Below are positions 25,433-33,435 of a stretch of 35,684 nt of DNA, piece after piece (the first letter of the stretch is position 1; every line of letters begins with the position of its first letter). Both the position numbers and the translations under genes were made by a program. The notes below the pieces were generated by a model, which saw nothing but the letters and a program-made list of their open reading frames with translations, was not told the DNA's origin and did not search any database. The DNA is from Stenotrophomonas maltophilia (GTDB lineage: Bacteria; Pseudomonadota; Gammaproteobacteria; Xanthomonadales; Xanthomonadaceae). Where the stretch lies: contig NZ_SRHZ01000073.1 of NCBI RefSeq assembly GCF_004684085.1, forward strand, positions 1-35,684. The letters are read 5' to 3'.

Positions 25433-26764
25433 ATGATCCAGCAAGACCCCGGCGCCCTGTATTCCGACCACCTGGCCGTGCTGTGCCGACGCGCCGAACA
25501 GGCGCTGGCTCGCGGCGGCTTCGATCATCTGGTCGTGCCCAGCGGCACCCTGCACTACCAGGTGTTCGACGACCGCGACTATCCGTACGCGGTGAACCCG
25601 CAGTTCAAGGCCTGGCTGCCGCTGACCCGCGTGCCCAACAGCTGGATCGTGTTCACCCCCGGCAAGCGCCCGGCGGTGATCTTCCACCAGCCGTTCGATT
25701 ACTGGCACGTGGTGCCCGATGCGCCGAGCGGCTGGTGGGTGGAGCACTTCGACATCCACATCATCCGTAAGCCCGAAGAGGCGCTGGCCCTGCTGCCGGC
25801 CGACCCGTCGCGCTGCGCCATCCTCGGCGAGCCGCAGAGCACGCTGGGCAACTACATGCCGAACAACCCGGCGCCGGTAGTGAACTACCTGGAATGGCAC
25901 CGCGGCAGCAAGACGCCGTATGAGATTGCGCTGATGCGCCAGGCGCAGGTGCTGGGCGTGCGCGGCCACCGCGCCGCCGAAGCCGCGTTCCGCAACGGCG
26001 CCGACGAGTTCAGCATCCACATGGCGTACTGCCAGGCCGTGGGCCAGGATGCCAACGAGCTGCCGTACGGCAACATCGTGGCGCTGAATGAACATGCCGC
26101 CGTACTGCATTACACCGAGCTGGGCCGCAAGGCACCGCAGCCGCTGCGCAGCTTCCTGATCGACGCCGGCGCCAGCGCCTACGGCTACGCCAGTGACATC
26201 ACCCGCACCTACGCTGCGAACGGCCACGACGAGTTCGCCGCGATGATCGCTGCCGTCGATGCCGCTCAGCAACAGATGTGCGCGGCGGTGCGTCCTGGCT
26301 TCGACTACAAGCAGCTGCATGTGGACGCGCATCTTTCGCTGATGGGCGTGCTGAAGGATTTCGGCGTGATCAAGGTCTCGCCGCAGACCGCGCTGGAAAC
26401 TGGCGTCAGCGCCGCGTTCTTCCCGCACGGCATCGGCCACCTGATCGGTCTGCAGGTGCACGACGTGGCCGGCTTTGCGGCCAGCGACGAAGGCGGCCGC
26501 ATCGAGCGCCCGGCCGGCCACCCGTACCTGCGCCTGACCCGCGTGCTGGAACCGGGCATGGTGGTGACCATCGAGCCGGGCCTGTACTTCATTGACATGC
26601 TGTTGAATGAAGTAAAGGACGCCGGCCACGGCGATGCGATCAACTGGGAGCGCGTGGACTTCTTCCGCCCGTATGGCGGCATCCGCATCGAAGACGAAGT
26701 GCTGTGCACCGAGGGCGAAGCGGACAACCTGACGCGGCCGGAGTTTGCGGCGGCGAACGGCTGA
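25433..26764 (+). CDS. pepQ: Xaa-Pro dipeptidase (prolidase) PepQ
   Basis: PepQ cleaves Xaa-Pro dipeptides, and some members also hydrolyse organophosphates. The 443-residue product matches E. coli PepQ in length. It has an N-terminal creatinase-like domain (about 1-160) and a pita-bread M24 catalytic domain. The metal ligands D244, D255 (IDAGASAYGYASDITRT), H336 (PHGIGH), E381 (IEPG) and E420 (RIEDE) are all present, with the same spacing as the E. coli set. The gene has its own region after the upstream terminator and faces pepP, a second M24B peptidase, across a 400-bp repeat-rich gap. Confidence 0.95.
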   Translation: MIQQDPGALYSDHLAVLCRRAEQALARGGFDHLVVPSGTLHYQVFDDRDYPYAVNPQFKAWLPLTRVPNSWIVFTPGKRPAVIFHQPFDYWHVVPDAPSGWWVEHFDIHIIRKPEEALALLPADPSRCAILGEPQSTLGNYMPNNPAPVVNYLEWHRGSKTPYEIALMRQAQVLGVRGHRAAEAAFRNGADEFSIHMAYCQAVGQDANELPYGNIVALNEHAAVLHYTELGRKAPQPLRSFLIDAGASAYGYASDITRTYAANGHDEFAAMIAAVDAAQQQMCAAVRPGFDYKQLHVDAHLSLMGVLKDFGVIKVSPQTALETGVSAAFFPHGIGHLIGLQVHDVAGFAASDEGGRIERPAGHPYLRLTRVLEPGMVVTIEPGLYFIDMLLNEVKDAGHGDAINWERVDFFRPYGGIRIEDEVLCTEGEADNLTRPEFAAANG

Positions 26765-26833
26765 GCCCCTCGTGGTTGGACGCTGAATCAAAAGCCGCGC
26801 TTGGCCGGGCGGGTCGCTTGCTGCGCTCGCTCC

Positions 26834-26958
26834 ATGTCGATCAAGGTCGACACCTACCAACAGCCGCGCGTCCCAACAATCGCAGTTGCCAGTAGATCCA
26901 CGCCATGCGTGGATGATTCATTCGATATCTGACAGATGTGCCGATCAACGGTCGGCAC
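26834..26958. repeat. SMAG-like palindrome cluster 3' of pepQ
   Basis: Three elements are visible: a minus-strand GTAG palindrome with stem TGTCGACC/GATCGACA (26834-26857); a plus-strand GTAG palindrome with stem ATCCACGC/GCGTGGAT (26892-26915); and the stem-loop GTGCCGATCAACGGTCGGCAC (26938-26958). They lie in the 400-bp convergent gap between pepQ and pepP, which contains no credible gene. Confidence 0.7.
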
Positions 26959-27088
26959 CCACCAACAGCCGCGTGAACCTGTCGAAGGCGGGGCACTGTG
27001 GGTTTGCGGGGTGTGAGCGGCATGGATGCCGCGACCAAGCCCCCATGGACGGGTTTAAGGCGTCCCCGCAAACCCACAGTGCCCCGCC
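26951..27088 (+). repeat. Repeat module, copy 2, with 25-bp inverted repeat
   Basis: The left part matches the window's first 97 bases read in reverse. In addition, 26987-27011 and 27064-27088 form a perfect 25-bp inverted repeat (outer arm GGCGGGGCACTG...). It encloses a 52-nt loop that carries its own hairpin GCGGCATGGATGCCGC (27017-27032). It is strong enough to fold in RNA from either strand and may separate the convergent pepQ and pepP transcripts. Confidence 0.75.
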
Positions 27089-27102
27089 ATCCCACGGATA
27101 GC

Positions 27103-27157
27103 CCGCTGTTGCTGTTGCTCTGGCTTGTAGCGGGTGCAGGGCTGCAAGCCCTGCAGA
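27103..27157 (-). repeat. Repeat module 3' of pepP (hairpin plus CAACAGC repeats)
   Basis: On the minus strand, 8 bp after the pepP stop, comes the perfect stem TGCAGGGCT-TGC-AGCCCTGCA (27135-27155). It is followed by CCCGCTACAAGCCAGAG and CAACAGCAACAGC. The order matches the module after fdnI (11274-11315). It is a likely 3'-end structure or terminator. Confidence 0.6.
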
Positions 27158-27164
27158 ACACCCC

Positions 27165-28493
27165 TTACCCCGCCATCACTGCTTCGATCTCGTCGGCGCT
27201 GCGCGCCAGGCCTTCGGTCAGCACGCGATGGCCATCATCGGTGATCAGCACATCATCCTCGGTGCGGATGCCGATACCCCGCCAGCGCGGCTCCACCGTC
27301 GTATCGTCCACGCCGATGTACAGCCCCGGCTCGATGGTGAACGCCATGCCCGGCTCCAGCAGGCGTGAATCGCCCGCCAGGCGATAGTCGCCCACGTCGT
27401 GCACGTCCATGCCGATCCAGTGCCCGGTCTTGTGCCGGTAAAAGCGCTGATACAACCCTTCGGACAGGTTCTTTTCCAGCGTGCCCTTCAGCAGGCCCAG
27501 CCGCAGCAGGCCTTCGGTCAGGGTCTGCACCGCCGCCAGGTGACCCATCTCGTAGGCCACGCCCGGCTTGGCCTGGGCCAGGGCCGCGGCCTGTGCATCG
27601 CCAACCAGGTCATGCAGCGCGCGCTGCTCGGGACTGAAGTGGCCGTTCACCGGGAAGGTGCGGGTGATGTCGCTGGCATAGCCGCGGTACTCGGCACCGG
27701 CGTCGATCAGCACCAGTTCGCCATCACGCGAACGTGCGTTGTTGTCGCGGTAATGCAGGATGCAACCGTTGCGACCGGCACCCACAATGCTGCAGTACGC
27801 CGGCACGGCGTCGTTGGCACGGAACACGCGCTCCAGTTCGGCCTGCAGTTCGTACTCGTGGATGCCCGCCCTCGCTGCCTTCATCGCCGCAAGATGCGCG
27901 CGCACGCTGATCTGCGCGGCATGGTGCATCAGCGCAACCTCCGCACCGGACTTGAACAGCCGCTGCTCGTGCAGCAGGTGGCCCAGTTCCAGGAACTCAT
28001 GCGGCGGCTGCGCGCCGTGGCGCACCTGCGAGCGCACACGGTTGACCCAGCCGATCAGCTTCAGGTCGAAGTCGGCATCGCGACCGAAGTGGTAATAGAC
28101 GCGCGAGCGACCTTCCAGCAGGCCCGGCAGGATCTCATCCAGATCATCGATCGGGTAAGCATCGTCCATGCCGTACTGCGCCACCGCGCCTTCCTGGCCG
28201 GCACGGCCACCGTCCCAGGCTTCGCGCTCGGCATCGCGCTCGCGGCAGAACAGGATGGCCTCGCCGTGGCGGCGGCCGGGAATCAGCACCAGCACCGCTT
28301 CCGGTTCCGGGAAGCCGCTCAGGTACTGGAAATCCGAATCCTGCCGGAACGGGTAATGGGTATCCAGGCTGCGCACCTTCTCGGCTGCGGCGGGCAGCAC
28401 CAGAATCGCGTCCTCGCCGGCCATGTCCATCAGCTGGCGGCGGCGACGCTTGTACTCGCCGGCCGCGATGCCGGTGCGCTGCTTGATATCCAT
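27165..28493 (-). CDS. pepP: Xaa-Pro aminopeptidase PepP
   Basis: PepP (aminopeptidase P) removes the N-terminal residue when proline is second. The 442-residue product has the expected length. It has an AMP_N domain (about 5-140, with YLSGFPEPEAVLVL) and an M24B catalytic domain. The metal ligands D264, D275 (IDAGAEYRGYASDITRT), H358 (HKTGH), E388 (TIEPG) and E412 (RTEDD) parallel those of E. coli PepP. Its ATG overlaps the ygfB stop by one base (TGATG), so the two are coupled; ygfB-pepP is a conserved gammaproteobacterial pair. In enterobacteria ubiH follows pepP, but here the cluster stops at repeat hairpins. Confidence 0.95.
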   Translation of the reverse strand: MDIKQRTGIAAGEYKRRRRQLMDMAGEDAILVLPAAAEKVRSLDTHYPFRQDSDFQYLSGFPEPEAVLVLIPGRRHGEAILFCRERDAEREAWDGGRAGQEGAVAQYGMDDAYPIDDLDEILPGLLEGRSRVYYHFGRDADFDLKLIGWVNRVRSQVRHGAQPPHEFLELGHLLHEQRLFKSGAEVALMHHAAQISVRAHLAAMKAARAGIHEYELQAELERVFRANDAVPAYCSIVGAGRNGCILHYRDNNARSRDGELVLIDAGAEYRGYASDITRTFPVNGHFSPEQRALHDLVGDAQAAALAQAKPGVAYEMGHLAAVQTLTEGLLRLGLLKGTLEKNLSEGLYQRFYRHKTGHWIGMDVHDVGDYRLAGDSRLLEPGMAFTIEPGLYIGVDDTTVEPRWRGIGIRTEDDVLITDDGHRVLTEGLARSADEIEAVMAG

Positions 28494-29041
28494 CAGTTCA
28501 GGCGCTGCCGATGGCGCGAGGCCAGCACCACGTCGCCGTGCAGCAGCAGCACCGCCACGCGGATGAACTCTTCGATCTCCGACAGCGCTTCGTCGTCATC
28601 GTCACCACCGGCCTCGAAATCCTCACTGGAGGCGCGGGCCAGGCTGGCCATGTCGTTCAGCGCTTCTTCGCCTTCTTCGGACAGGGCTGGCCGGTTGCCA
28701 CCACTGCCCAGACCGAAGCCGCCCAGGAACGAGCGGGTCCAGCTGAACATGGCATCGGCCTGCGCGGACACGTCATCGTTGTCGGTCAGCAGCAGTTCGA
28801 AGGCGAAATCACGGTCTTCCAGCTGCTTGATGGTGGCCTGCAGCAGCTGTGCCAGCACGCTGTCGGCAGCCACTGGCGCCAGGTTGTCGTCAGCCAGCAC
28901 GCGCGCCGGCCAGTCGTTGCCGGGGGCGCCGCCAGCGGCCAGCCAGCCACAGAGCGCGCCATGCAGCTCGGCAGCGGTGGCGCCCAGGCCCAGTTCCTGG
29001 CTGGCGCGGGAAACGTCGTCGACGGAGGGAAGTTCGGTCAT
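28493..29041 (-). CDS. ygfB: UPF0149 family protein (YgfB-like)
   Basis: This 182-residue, all-helical, strongly acidic protein belongs to the YgfB/UPF0149 family. It shows the N-terminal ELHGALCGWLAAG block and the C-terminal EEFIRVAVLLLHGDV block. In Pseudomonas aeruginosa a YgfB homologue has been linked to repression of beta-lactamase-related genes; here the role is unknown. A Glu/Asp-rich stretch covers about 120-165. The ATG at 29041 gives MTELPSVDD; an upstream Met at 29080 would add an Arg/Thr-rich, non-family stretch. It is coupled to pepP and divergent from the zapA unit across 154 bp. Confidence 0.9.
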   Translation of the reverse strand: MTELPSVDDVSRASQELGLGATAAELHGALCGWLAAGGAPGNDWPARVLADDNLAPVAADSVLAQLLQATIKQLEDRDFAFELLLTDNDDVSAQADAMFSWTRSFLGGFGLGSGGNRPALSEEGEEALNDMASLARASSEDFEAGGDDDDEALSEIEEFIRVAVLLLHGDVVLASRHRQRLN

Positions 29042-29195
29042 CGTGCGGCTCGTTCGGGTAAGGAAACCAGGAGCGCGCACGCGCGCGCCCGTGAGACCCG
29101 CTAGTGTAGCAACCCGGCGGCCTCCTCCCCGTGGCCGCCGGGCCTTGCTGCGACAACGCTTGACCGCCCTTGCCCCGCTTGCCTATCGTGCCCGC

Positions 29196-29417
29196 ATGGA
29201 ACCCGCCGACCCCCTTGCCCAGCTGCAGGACTTCGCCGCCCGCGTGGAAGCGTTGCTTGAGCGCAACCAGCGGCTGGCCGAGGAGAACCGCAGCCTGCGC
29301 CACCAGCAGGAACAACTGGTGGCCGAGCGCTCGACGCTGCTGGCCAAGAACGAACAGGCGCGCTCGCGGGTGGAAGCAATGATCAGCCGGCTCAAATCCC
29401 TGGAGCAGCACACATGA
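29196..29417 (+). CDS. Small coiled-coil protein (TIGR02449-like)
   Basis: This 73-residue protein is almost wholly a coiled coil with heptads rich in Leu, Glu, Arg and Gln (LEERNQRLAEENRSLRHQQE and on). It resembles the short TIGR02449 family found next to zapA in gammaproteobacteria. Its stop overlaps the zapA start by ATGA, so a partner role with ZapA at the division ring, comparable in style to ZapB, is plausible but inferred. The start at 29196 is the first Met of the coiled-coil frame. The ribosome site is weak. Confidence 0.8.
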   Translation: MEPADPLAQLQDFAARVEALLERNQRLAEENRSLRHQQEQLVAERSTLLAKNEQARSRVEAMISRLKSLEQHT

Positions 29418-29710
29418 GCGCCGAACCGGTCAGTGTCCGCATCCTCGATCGTGAATACACCGTGGGCGTCGGCGGTGATGAACGCGACAGCCTGATGGCG
29501 GCCGCGCGCCTGCTGGATGCGCGCATGCGCGAGATCCGCGGCAGCAACCGCATGGCCGCGGTCGATCGCGTCGCCGTGCTGGCCGCGTTGAACCTGGCCC
29601 ACGAACTGCAGCAGCTGCGCGACGAGAACGCCCGCCAGGCGGTGGCCTTGCAGCAGACGCTGGCCGACCTGAACCGGCGCCTCGATCGCGCGATCGACGG
29701 CACCCCATAG
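29414..29710 (+). CDS. zapA: Cell division protein ZapA
   Basis: ZapA binds FtsZ and bundles its filaments at the division site. The 98-residue product has the globular head VSVRILDREYTVGVGGDERDSLMAAARLLDARM (about 6-38), the conserved RMAAVDRVAVLAALNLAHEL helix, and a C-terminal coiled-coil tail. Length and layout match the family. It is translationally coupled to the preceding coiled-coil gene and is followed by a long inverted repeat and 6S RNA. zapA-ssrS-fau is a conserved gammaproteobacterial order. Confidence 0.94.
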   Translation: MSAEPVSVRILDREYTVGVGGDERDSLMAAARLLDARMREIRGSNRMAAVDRVAVLAALNLAHELQQLRDENARQAVALQQTLADLNRRLDRAIDGTP

Positions 29711-29787
29711 AAAAAGGGGACGGAGGGAATTAAGGCGCATTCGCCCCTTCCGTGCTGGAAACGCCTTAATCCCCTCCGTCCCCTTTT
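29711..29787. repeat. Long inverted repeat 3' of zapA
   Basis: The arms 29712-29737 and 29762-29787 are complementary over 26 bp with one mismatch (left arm AAAAGGGGACGGAGGGAATT then AAGGCG). They enclose a 24-nt loop. The right arm ends CCCCTTTTC on the plus strand and the left arm gives the same on the minus strand, so it could terminate transcription in both directions. The same arm starts after hemL at 35642. Confidence 0.75.
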
Positions 29788-29850
29788 CTCATATCTGAAT
29801 TGGCACGGACTGTTGCCGACGAACGGCCTATCCAGAACCTGCGTGCTGGC

Positions 29851-29856
29851 TATAAT
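29851..29856 (+). promoter_or_regulatory. -10 box of the 6S RNA promoter
   Basis: A perfect TATAAT lies 7-8 nt before the inferred 5' end of 6S RNA. The -35 region at 17 nt spacing (CTATCC) is poor. Confidence 0.6.
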
Positions 29857-29863
29857 GGCCACG

Positions 29864-30049
29864 CGTTCTCTGCGGTACTCGACGGCATGTGCAAACATTC
29901 GCCTTGTCCCTTAAGAACGACACCGGGAGCGCGACAGCGCCGGGAGTGCAGGTCCGCCTTGTAGCGGGAAGCCCGATGGTTCTCCAGCGTTCCCACTTGA
30001 GCCCCCGGGTTCAAGGTCGTTTCGCATGCATCGACATTGCGGAGAATGC
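29864..30049 (+). ncRNA. ssrS: 6S RNA
   Basis: 6S RNA mimics an open promoter and sequesters the housekeeping RNA polymerase in stationary phase. The roughly 185-nt region has a closing stem between GTTCTCTGCGG near the 5' end and TTGCGGAGAAT near the 3' end. An internal CTTGAGCCCCCGGGTTCAAGG hairpin (about 29996-30016) is strongly like the matching hairpin of E. coli 6S RNA. A bubble region lies between. It has a consensus -10 just upstream and lies between zapA and fau, the canonical ssrS location. End positions are estimates. Confidence 0.85.
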
Positions 30050-30060
30050 AATATTCCAGC

Positions 30061-30096
30061 AAGGGCGGCGTCTTCGGGCGTCGCCCTTGTTCTTTG
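30061..30096 (+). terminator. Terminator hairpin between ssrS and fau
   Basis: AAGGGCGGCGTC-TTCG-GGCGTCGCCCTT makes a 12-bp stem with a stable TTCG tetraloop, including two G-T pairs. It is followed by GTTCTTT. It starts 11 bp after the 6S 3' end and 36 bp before the fau ATG, so it can end 6S RNA or limit read-through into fau. Confidence 0.65.
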
Positions 30097-30132
30097 CGGC
30101 ACAATGACGGCTGTTCCTTGCCGCACGCTGCC

Positions 30133-30726
30133 ATGACCGACCCGCGCCAGGCCCTGCGCCACGACCTGCGGCAACGCCGCCGCGAGCTTTCCGCCGGTGA
30201 GCGCATCGCCGCCGCCGAATCGCTTGCCGATGCCCTGCTCGCCCTGCCATTCGCCCCGCGCCAAGGTGCCGTGGCCGGCTACTGGGCGCTGGATGGCGAA
30301 ATCGCCCTGCATCGCTGGCAGCTTCAGCTGCCTGATGGATTGACCTACTGCCTGCCGGTGCTGGCGGGCGACGTGCTGCGTTTCGCGCCATGGCGGCCCG
30401 GACAACCGTTGACCAGCAACCGCTACGGCATCCCCGAGCCGGACGTGGCCGTGGAAGACACGCTGGAACCGGCGCAGATGACACTGGTGGTGACCCCGTT
30501 GGTGGGCTTCGACACCCAGTGCCGGCGGCTGGGCATGGGGGGCGGCTGGTATGATCGCAGCTTCGCCTTCCGCCATGATCGGCCGGCGCCACCCTGGCTG
30601 GTCGGCGCGGCGTTCGCGGTGCAGCAGGTCGAATCCTTGCCAGTGGCGTCGTGGGACGTGCCGGTGGATGCGATCTGCACCGAAGACGGCACCCTGTTCC
30701 CCTCCGCTGCCCCCGTGAACGCATGA
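30133..30726 (+). CDS. fau: 5-formyltetrahydrofolate cyclo-ligase
   Basis: This enzyme, also called YgfA, converts 5-formyl-THF to 5,10-methenyl-THF with ATP, returning inhibitory folate to use. The 197-residue product has an N-terminal helical part with ALRHDLRQRRRELS, the folate-loop segment NRYGIPEP, and the nucleotide-binding signature VTPLVGFDTQCRRLGMGGGWYDR. All are intact. The ATG at 30133 matches the family start; the in-frame stretch from 30037 overlaps the terminator and 6S 3' end. It lies downstream of ssrS as in E. coli, where ygfA has been linked to persistence. Its stop overlaps the EVE gene by ATGA. Confidence 0.93.
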   Translation: MTDPRQALRHDLRQRRRELSAGERIAAAESLADALLALPFAPRQGAVAGYWALDGEIALHRWQLQLPDGLTYCLPVLAGDVLRFAPWRPGQPLTSNRYGIPEPDVAVEDTLEPAQMTLVVTPLVGFDTQCRRLGMGGGWYDRSFAFRHDRPAPPWLVGAAFAVQQVESLPVASWDVPVDAICTEDGTLFPSAAPVNA

Positions 30727-31202
30727 CCGCCCGCAAGCGCTACTGGCTGATGAAGTCCGAACCGGACGCCTTCTCCATCGATGACCTGGCCAAGGTCAAG
30801 GTCGAACCCTGGAACGGGGTGCGCAACTACCAGGCGCGCAATTTCATGCGTGATGGCATGCAGGTGGGCGACGGCATCCTGTTCTACCACTCCAATACCA
30901 AGGTGCCCGGCATCGTCGGCCTGGCCACGGTGGCCAGCACGGCCTATCCGGACGACACCCAGTTCGATCCAAAATCCGACTACCACGACCCCAAGAGCAC
31001 GCGCGAGAACCCGCGCTGGATGCTGGTGGACGTGGCCTTCGACCGCAAGCTCAAGCAGGTGATCGCGCTGGACGAGATCAAGCTGCACGCCGAAGAGCTC
31101 GGTGAAGGCTTCCCGCTGGTTGCCAAGGGCAACCGCCTGTCGGTGTTCCCGGTGACCGCCGCGCAGTGGAAGCTGCTGCTGTCGCTGGAAAAGAAATCCT
31201 GA
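30723..31202 (+). CDS. EVE domain protein
   Basis: This 159-residue, single EVE-domain protein is related in fold to PUA and YTH domains and to human THYN1. Family hallmarks are the start [45 protein letters not shown], and the closing [20 protein letters not shown] domains are thought to bind modified bases in DNA or RNA, and the ligand here is unknown. The start overlaps the fau stop (ATGA), so it is coupled to fau and sits just beyond 6S RNA. rpiA begins 22 nt after its stop, so the unit may extend further. Confidence 0.9.
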   Translation: MTARKRYWLMKSEPDAFSIDDLAKVKVEPWNGVRNYQARNFMRDGMQVGDGILFYHSNTKVPGIVGLATVASTAYPDDTQFDPKSDYHDPKSTRENPRWMLVDVAFDRKLKQVIALDEIKLHAEELGEGFPLVAKGNRLSVFPVTAAQWKLLLSLEKKS

Positions 31203-31224
31203 TTCCCTGCCTGAGAGTTCTCCC

Positions 31225-31872
31225 ATGTCCGAAGCCAAGCGCCTGGCCGCCGAGAAAGCCATCGAGTACGTTGAAGACGGCATGATCGTCGGTGTCGGCA
31301 CCGGTTCCACCGTGGCCTATTTCATCGATGCCCTGGCCCGCATCCAGCACCGCATCAAGGGCGCCGTGTCCAGCTCCGAGCAGAGCACCGCGCGCCTGAA
31401 GCAGCACGGCATCGAGGTGATCGAGCTGAACCACAGCGGCAACCTGTCGCTCTACGTGGACGGCGCCGATGAGTGCGATGCCAACAAGTGCCTGATCAAG
31501 GGCGGCGGTGCTGCGCTGACCCGCGAGAAGATCATCGCCGAGGCCAGCGAGCGCTTCATCTGCATCGTCGACCCGAGCAAGCAGGTGCCGGTGCTGGGCA
31601 GGTTCCCGCTGCCGGTGGAAGTGATCCCGATGGCGCGCAGCCTGATCGCCCGCCAGATCCGCGACATGACCGGCGGCCAGCCGACCTGGCGTGAAGGCGT
31701 GGTCACCGACAACGGCAACCAGATCCTGGACATCCACAACCTTCAGATCACCGACCCGGAAAAGCTGGAGCGCGAGCTCAACCAGCTGCCGGGCGTGGTC
31801 TGCGTCGGCCTGTTCGCACGCCGTCGCGCCGATGTGGTGATCGTCGGCGGCGAGCCGCCGGTCGTGCTCTGA
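31225..31872 (+). CDS. rpiA: Ribose-5-phosphate isomerase A
   Basis: RpiA interconverts ribose-5-phosphate and ribulose-5-phosphate in the non-oxidative pentose phosphate pathway. The 215-residue product matches the family length. Active-site loops are intact: GTGSTV (25-30), DGADE (79-83) and [11 protein letters not shown] (92-102). K92 and the catalytic E101 sit two positions before the E. coli equivalents (K94, E103). It lies 22 nt after the EVE gene on the same strand and 21 nt before the DUF192 gene. Confidence 0.96.
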   Translation: MSEAKRLAAEKAIEYVEDGMIVGVGTGSTVAYFIDALARIQHRIKGAVSSSEQSTARLKQHGIEVIELNHSGNLSLYVDGADECDANKCLIKGGGAALTREKIIAEASERFICIVDPSKQVPVLGRFPLPVEVIPMARSLIARQIRDMTGGQPTWREGVVTDNGNQILDIHNLQITDPEKLERELNQLPGVVCVGLFARRRADVVIVGGEPPVVL

Positions 31873-31893
31873 CCTTCTGCAAGGATCCTGACG

Positions 31894-32337
31894 ATGTCGC
31901 TGTTGCGTTCGCTGCTGATGCTTCCGCTGCTGGCCCTGACCGGCTGTGCCACCGACGCGGCCCGCCATTGGGTCGAGCTGGATGGCGCCCGCTACCAGGT
32001 CGAGCTGGCCACCAACGATGAGACCCGCGCGCGCGGGTTGATGTTCCGCGACCAGATGGCCGCCGATCACGGCATGCTGTTCATCCACGACCGCGAAGAG
32101 ATGCAGGCGTACTGGATGAAGAACACCAAGCTTGCGCTGGACATCCTGTACTTCGACAGCCAGCGCAAGCTGGTCAGCCAGCAGCGCGACGTACCGCCGT
32201 GCTCGGCCGGCGACATGTGCCCGCCCTACCCCAGCGGTGGGCCGGCGCGCTATGTGCTGGAGCTCAATGCAGGTCAGGCGGAGAAGCTCAAGCTGAAGGA
32301 CGGCACCCAGCTGACCTTCGGCCCGGGCATCGAGTAG
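31894..32337 (+). CDS. DUF192 family lipoprotein
   Basis: This 147-residue exported protein has a short signal peptide and lipobox LTGC, with the lipidated Cys at 18, so it should be anchored to a membrane facing the periplasm. The mature part is the DUF192 domain with the hallmarks RARGLMFRDQMAADHGMLFIH, YWMKNTKLALDILYFD and GPARYVLELNAGQAEKLKLKDG. The function of the family is not established. AAGGA lies 9 nt before the ATG. It follows rpiA at 21 nt and is followed by SMAG palindromes. Confidence 0.88.
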   Translation: MSLLRSLLMLPLLALTGCATDAARHWVELDGARYQVELATNDETRARGLMFRDQMAADHGMLFIHDREEMQAYWMKNTKLALDILYFDSQRKLVSQQRDVPPCSAGDMCPPYPSGGPARYVLELNAGQAEKLKLKDGTQLTFGPGIE

Positions 32338-32364
32338 ATCCTCGCCCTGCGTTGAGGAGGACCG

Positions 32365-32435
32365 GTAGGTGCCGACCTTGGTCGGCACTGACTTGCCGCA
32401 TGCTGGCAGGCTGTGGTGTGGACCAAGGTCCACAC
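32365..32435. repeat. Pair of SMAG-like palindromes
   Basis: A GTAG element with stem GTGCCGACC/GGTCGGCAC (32365-32388) is followed by GTGTGGACCAAGGTCCACAC (32416-32435). The second is flanked on its right by CCACC, so the two look like an inverted pair. They lie in the 182-bp gap between the DUF192 and SirB1-like genes. Confidence 0.7.
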
Positions 32436-32519
32436 CCACCGGAAGCCCATCGACCCAGGCCGTGACTTTTTCACGCCACACCGCTTGAAACCGCCTGCGA
32501 ATGACGCCAGTCTGTGGTC

Positions 32520-33365
32520 ATGCAGGACCGGATCTCTCTCCCCGACTGGGATGCACTGGCCGACCTCGAAGACGAGGCGCTGCCCCTATTGCCGACCGCA
32601 CTGCTGATCGCGCGCGATGAATACCCCGATCTGCAGCCGTCGACCTACGACGCGCTGATCCAGAGCCATGTCGACCACCTGCGCTCGGAAGTGGACAGCA
32701 TCGAGAACAGCCCATTGAAGATGGCGGCGATCAACCGCCACCTGTTCGACGAGCTGGGCTACAGCGGCGACCACGACGAGTACTACGACCCGCGCAACAG
32801 CTACCTCAACCAGGTGTTCGAGCGCCGCTTGGGCAACCCGATCTCGCTGGCGCTGGTGCAGATGGAAGTCGCGCGCCGGCTGGGCATCCCACTCGACGGT
32901 GTGTCCTTCCCCGGCCACTTCCTGGTGCGCCTGCCGGTGGACGACGGTGTGCTGGTGATGGACCCGTTCAACGGTGGCCGCCCGTTGGACGTGGACGAAC
33001 TGCGCGAGCGGGCCAAATCACATCTGGGTGGGCAGATGCCCGACGACCAGGTGCTGGCGCAGATCCTCGACCCGGCGCCGGCACGCGCGATCCTGATGCG
33101 CATGCTGCGCAACCTGCACGGTGTGTACGCCGAGGCGGGCGAATGGGACCGCGCCGCGCGCAGTGCCGACCGCCTGCTGAAACTGGCCCCGGAGCAGGAC
33201 GATGCCCTGCGCGACCGCGGCCTGGCCTATCTGCAGCTGGAGTACCTGGGCGGTGCCCGCCATGACCTGGGGCAGTATCTGAAGCGCAACCCCGAGGCCA
33301 GCGATGCGCAGTGGCTGCGCGAGAAGCTGATCGATCTCGGTGGGCCGGTGCCGCGGTTGCATTGA
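32520..33365 (+). CDS. SirB1-like transglutaminase-fold protein with TPR-like C-terminus
   Basis: This 281-residue cytoplasmic protein resembles the SirB1/YchA family: a transglutaminase-like N-terminal core with the conserved YYDPRNSYLNQVFERRLGNPISLALV and GIPLDGVSFPGHFLVRL stretches. A helical TPR-like region follows at about 195-275 (AEAGEWDRAARSADRLLKLAPEQDDALRDRGLAYLQ). The usual transglutaminase catalytic Cys is not evident in the ISLALV helix, so enzymatic activity is doubtful. Its role is unknown. The start is taken as ATG 32520; a GTG two codons upstream (32514) is also possible. Neither has a clear ribosome site. Confidence 0.85.
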   Translation: MQDRISLPDWDALADLEDEALPLLPTALLIARDEYPDLQPSTYDALIQSHVDHLRSEVDSIENSPLKMAAINRHLFDELGYSGDHDEYYDPRNSYLNQVFERRLGNPISLALVQMEVARRLGIPLDGVSFPGHFLVRLPVDDGVLVMDPFNGGRPLDVDELRERAKSHLGGQMPDDQVLAQILDPAPARAILMRMLRNLHGVYAEAGEWDRAARSADRLLKLAPEQDDALRDRGLAYLQLEYLGGARHDLGQYLKRNPEASDAQWLREKLIDLGGPVPRLH

Positions 33366-33376
33366 TTCTGTCAGGT

Positions 33377-33427
33377 GTGCGGACCAACGGTCCGCACCCA
33401 CCGGTAGCGACGGGCCATGCCCGGCGG
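33377..33427. repeat. SMAG-like palindromes between the SirB1-like and rubredoxin genes
   Basis: GTGCGGACCAACGGTCCGCAC (33377-33397) and a GTAG element with stem CGACGGGC-CAT-GCCCGGCGG (33404-33427) fill most of the 70-bp convergent gap. They could form the 3' ends of both transcripts. Confidence 0.7.
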
Positions 33428-33435
33428 CCCCTCCC

